The notes beneath the pieces were generated by a model. It worked only from the letters and a program-made list of their open reading frames with translations, did no database searches and had not been told where the DNA came from. 5,066 bases of DNA from positions 1 through 5,066 of the forward strand of contig JAOZRP010000196.1 of assembly GCA_029940125.1 (NCBI GenBank), written 5' to 3'. Numbering within the stretch: the first letter of the stretch is position 1; every line of letters starts with the position of its first letter. The stretch comes from a bacterium. Its GTDB lineage: Bacteria > Desulfobacterota > Anaeroferrophillalia > Anaeroferrophillales > Anaeroferrophillaceae. This document shows, piece after piece, positions 4,978-5,066 of this stretch. The translations under genes were made by a program, and so were the position numbers.

Positions 4978-5066
4978 TGTTCCCTCATTAGTCGTCAAAA
5001 AGATAGAGAATAAGCCCGGTTAAAAGCTTCGGGTAGAAAAAGGTTGATTTCTGCGGCATCTTTTCA

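Larger units (their letters stand above)
4615..5066. other. Non-coding, repeat- and hairpin-rich region
   Basis: No credible gene is visible in these 452 bases: the short open frames lack Shine-Dalgarno sites and overlap palindromes. In order the region holds a heptad array (4622-4649), a hairpin (4648-4665), a small CACCC/GGGTG hairpin (4685-4697), a GC-rich hairpin (4739-4755), a long palindromic element (4774-4904), a run of seven T (4928-4934), the second copy of the 28-bp repeat (4934-4961) and a 13-bp repeat (4965-4977). In 4978-5066 I see nothing I can support. Confidence 0.8.

Noticed and set aside
4798..4998. Minus-strand open frame of 66 codons
   Set aside because: It overlaps the palindromic element and the 28-bp repeat, with no ribosome binding site and no recognisable protein pattern.
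1..5066. 8-base inverted match between the left edge (14-21, TGAAAAGA) and the right edge (5059-5066, TCTTTTCA) of the window
   Set aside because: Too short to exclude chance, and the right copy is cut by the window end, so an inverted boundary cannot be tested here.

Overview
The window holds one compact, plus-strand cluster of four soluble two-component signalling genes (168-4614). It is bracketed by non-coding, repeat-rich DNA (1-167 and 4615-5066). There is no rRNA, tRNA or housekeeping marker, so the host can only be inferred. Base composition near half GC, soluble REC-kinase and REC-HDOD architectures, and heptad intergenic repeats together suggest a Gram-negative environmental bacterium. 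A member of Desulfobacterota (former Deltaproteobacteria) is my best guess, with moderate to low confidence.

Layout: (1) 1-167, leader with one copy of a 28-bp repeat, a GCTAANN heptad array and a small dyad. (2) 168-1514, REC-HisKA-HATPase hybrid kinase with an intact phospho-acceptor histidine. (3) 1577-2758, REC-HDOD protein. (4) 2787-3308, REC protein with a short helical and acidic tail. (5) 3406-4614, REC plus coiled coil plus HATPase, in which the histidine of the kinase H-box appears to be lost. (6) 4615-5066, no gene: an inverted heptad array with a hairpin, several further hairpins, a palindromic element of about 131 bp, and the second copy of the 28-bp repeat.

How the genes may work together: all four proteins start with a complete receiver domain, and none has a DNA-binding, GGDEF, EAL or HD-GYP output or a membrane segment. 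Only the first gene has a conventional His-kinase core. The simplest model is a cytosolic phosphorelay in which that kinase (possibly modulated by the ATPase-only fourth protein) phosphorylates the stand-alone receivers, and the HDOD protein is the only recognisable effector. Gaps of 62 and 28 bp between genes 1-2 and 2-3 indicate co-transcription. The 97-bp gap before gene 4 may hold a weak extra promoter.

The most unusual points are the histidine-less kinase-like fourth gene, the flanking composite repeats (hairpin plus heptads, inverted on the two sides of the cluster), and the palindromic, MITE-like or structured-RNA-like element at 4774-4904.
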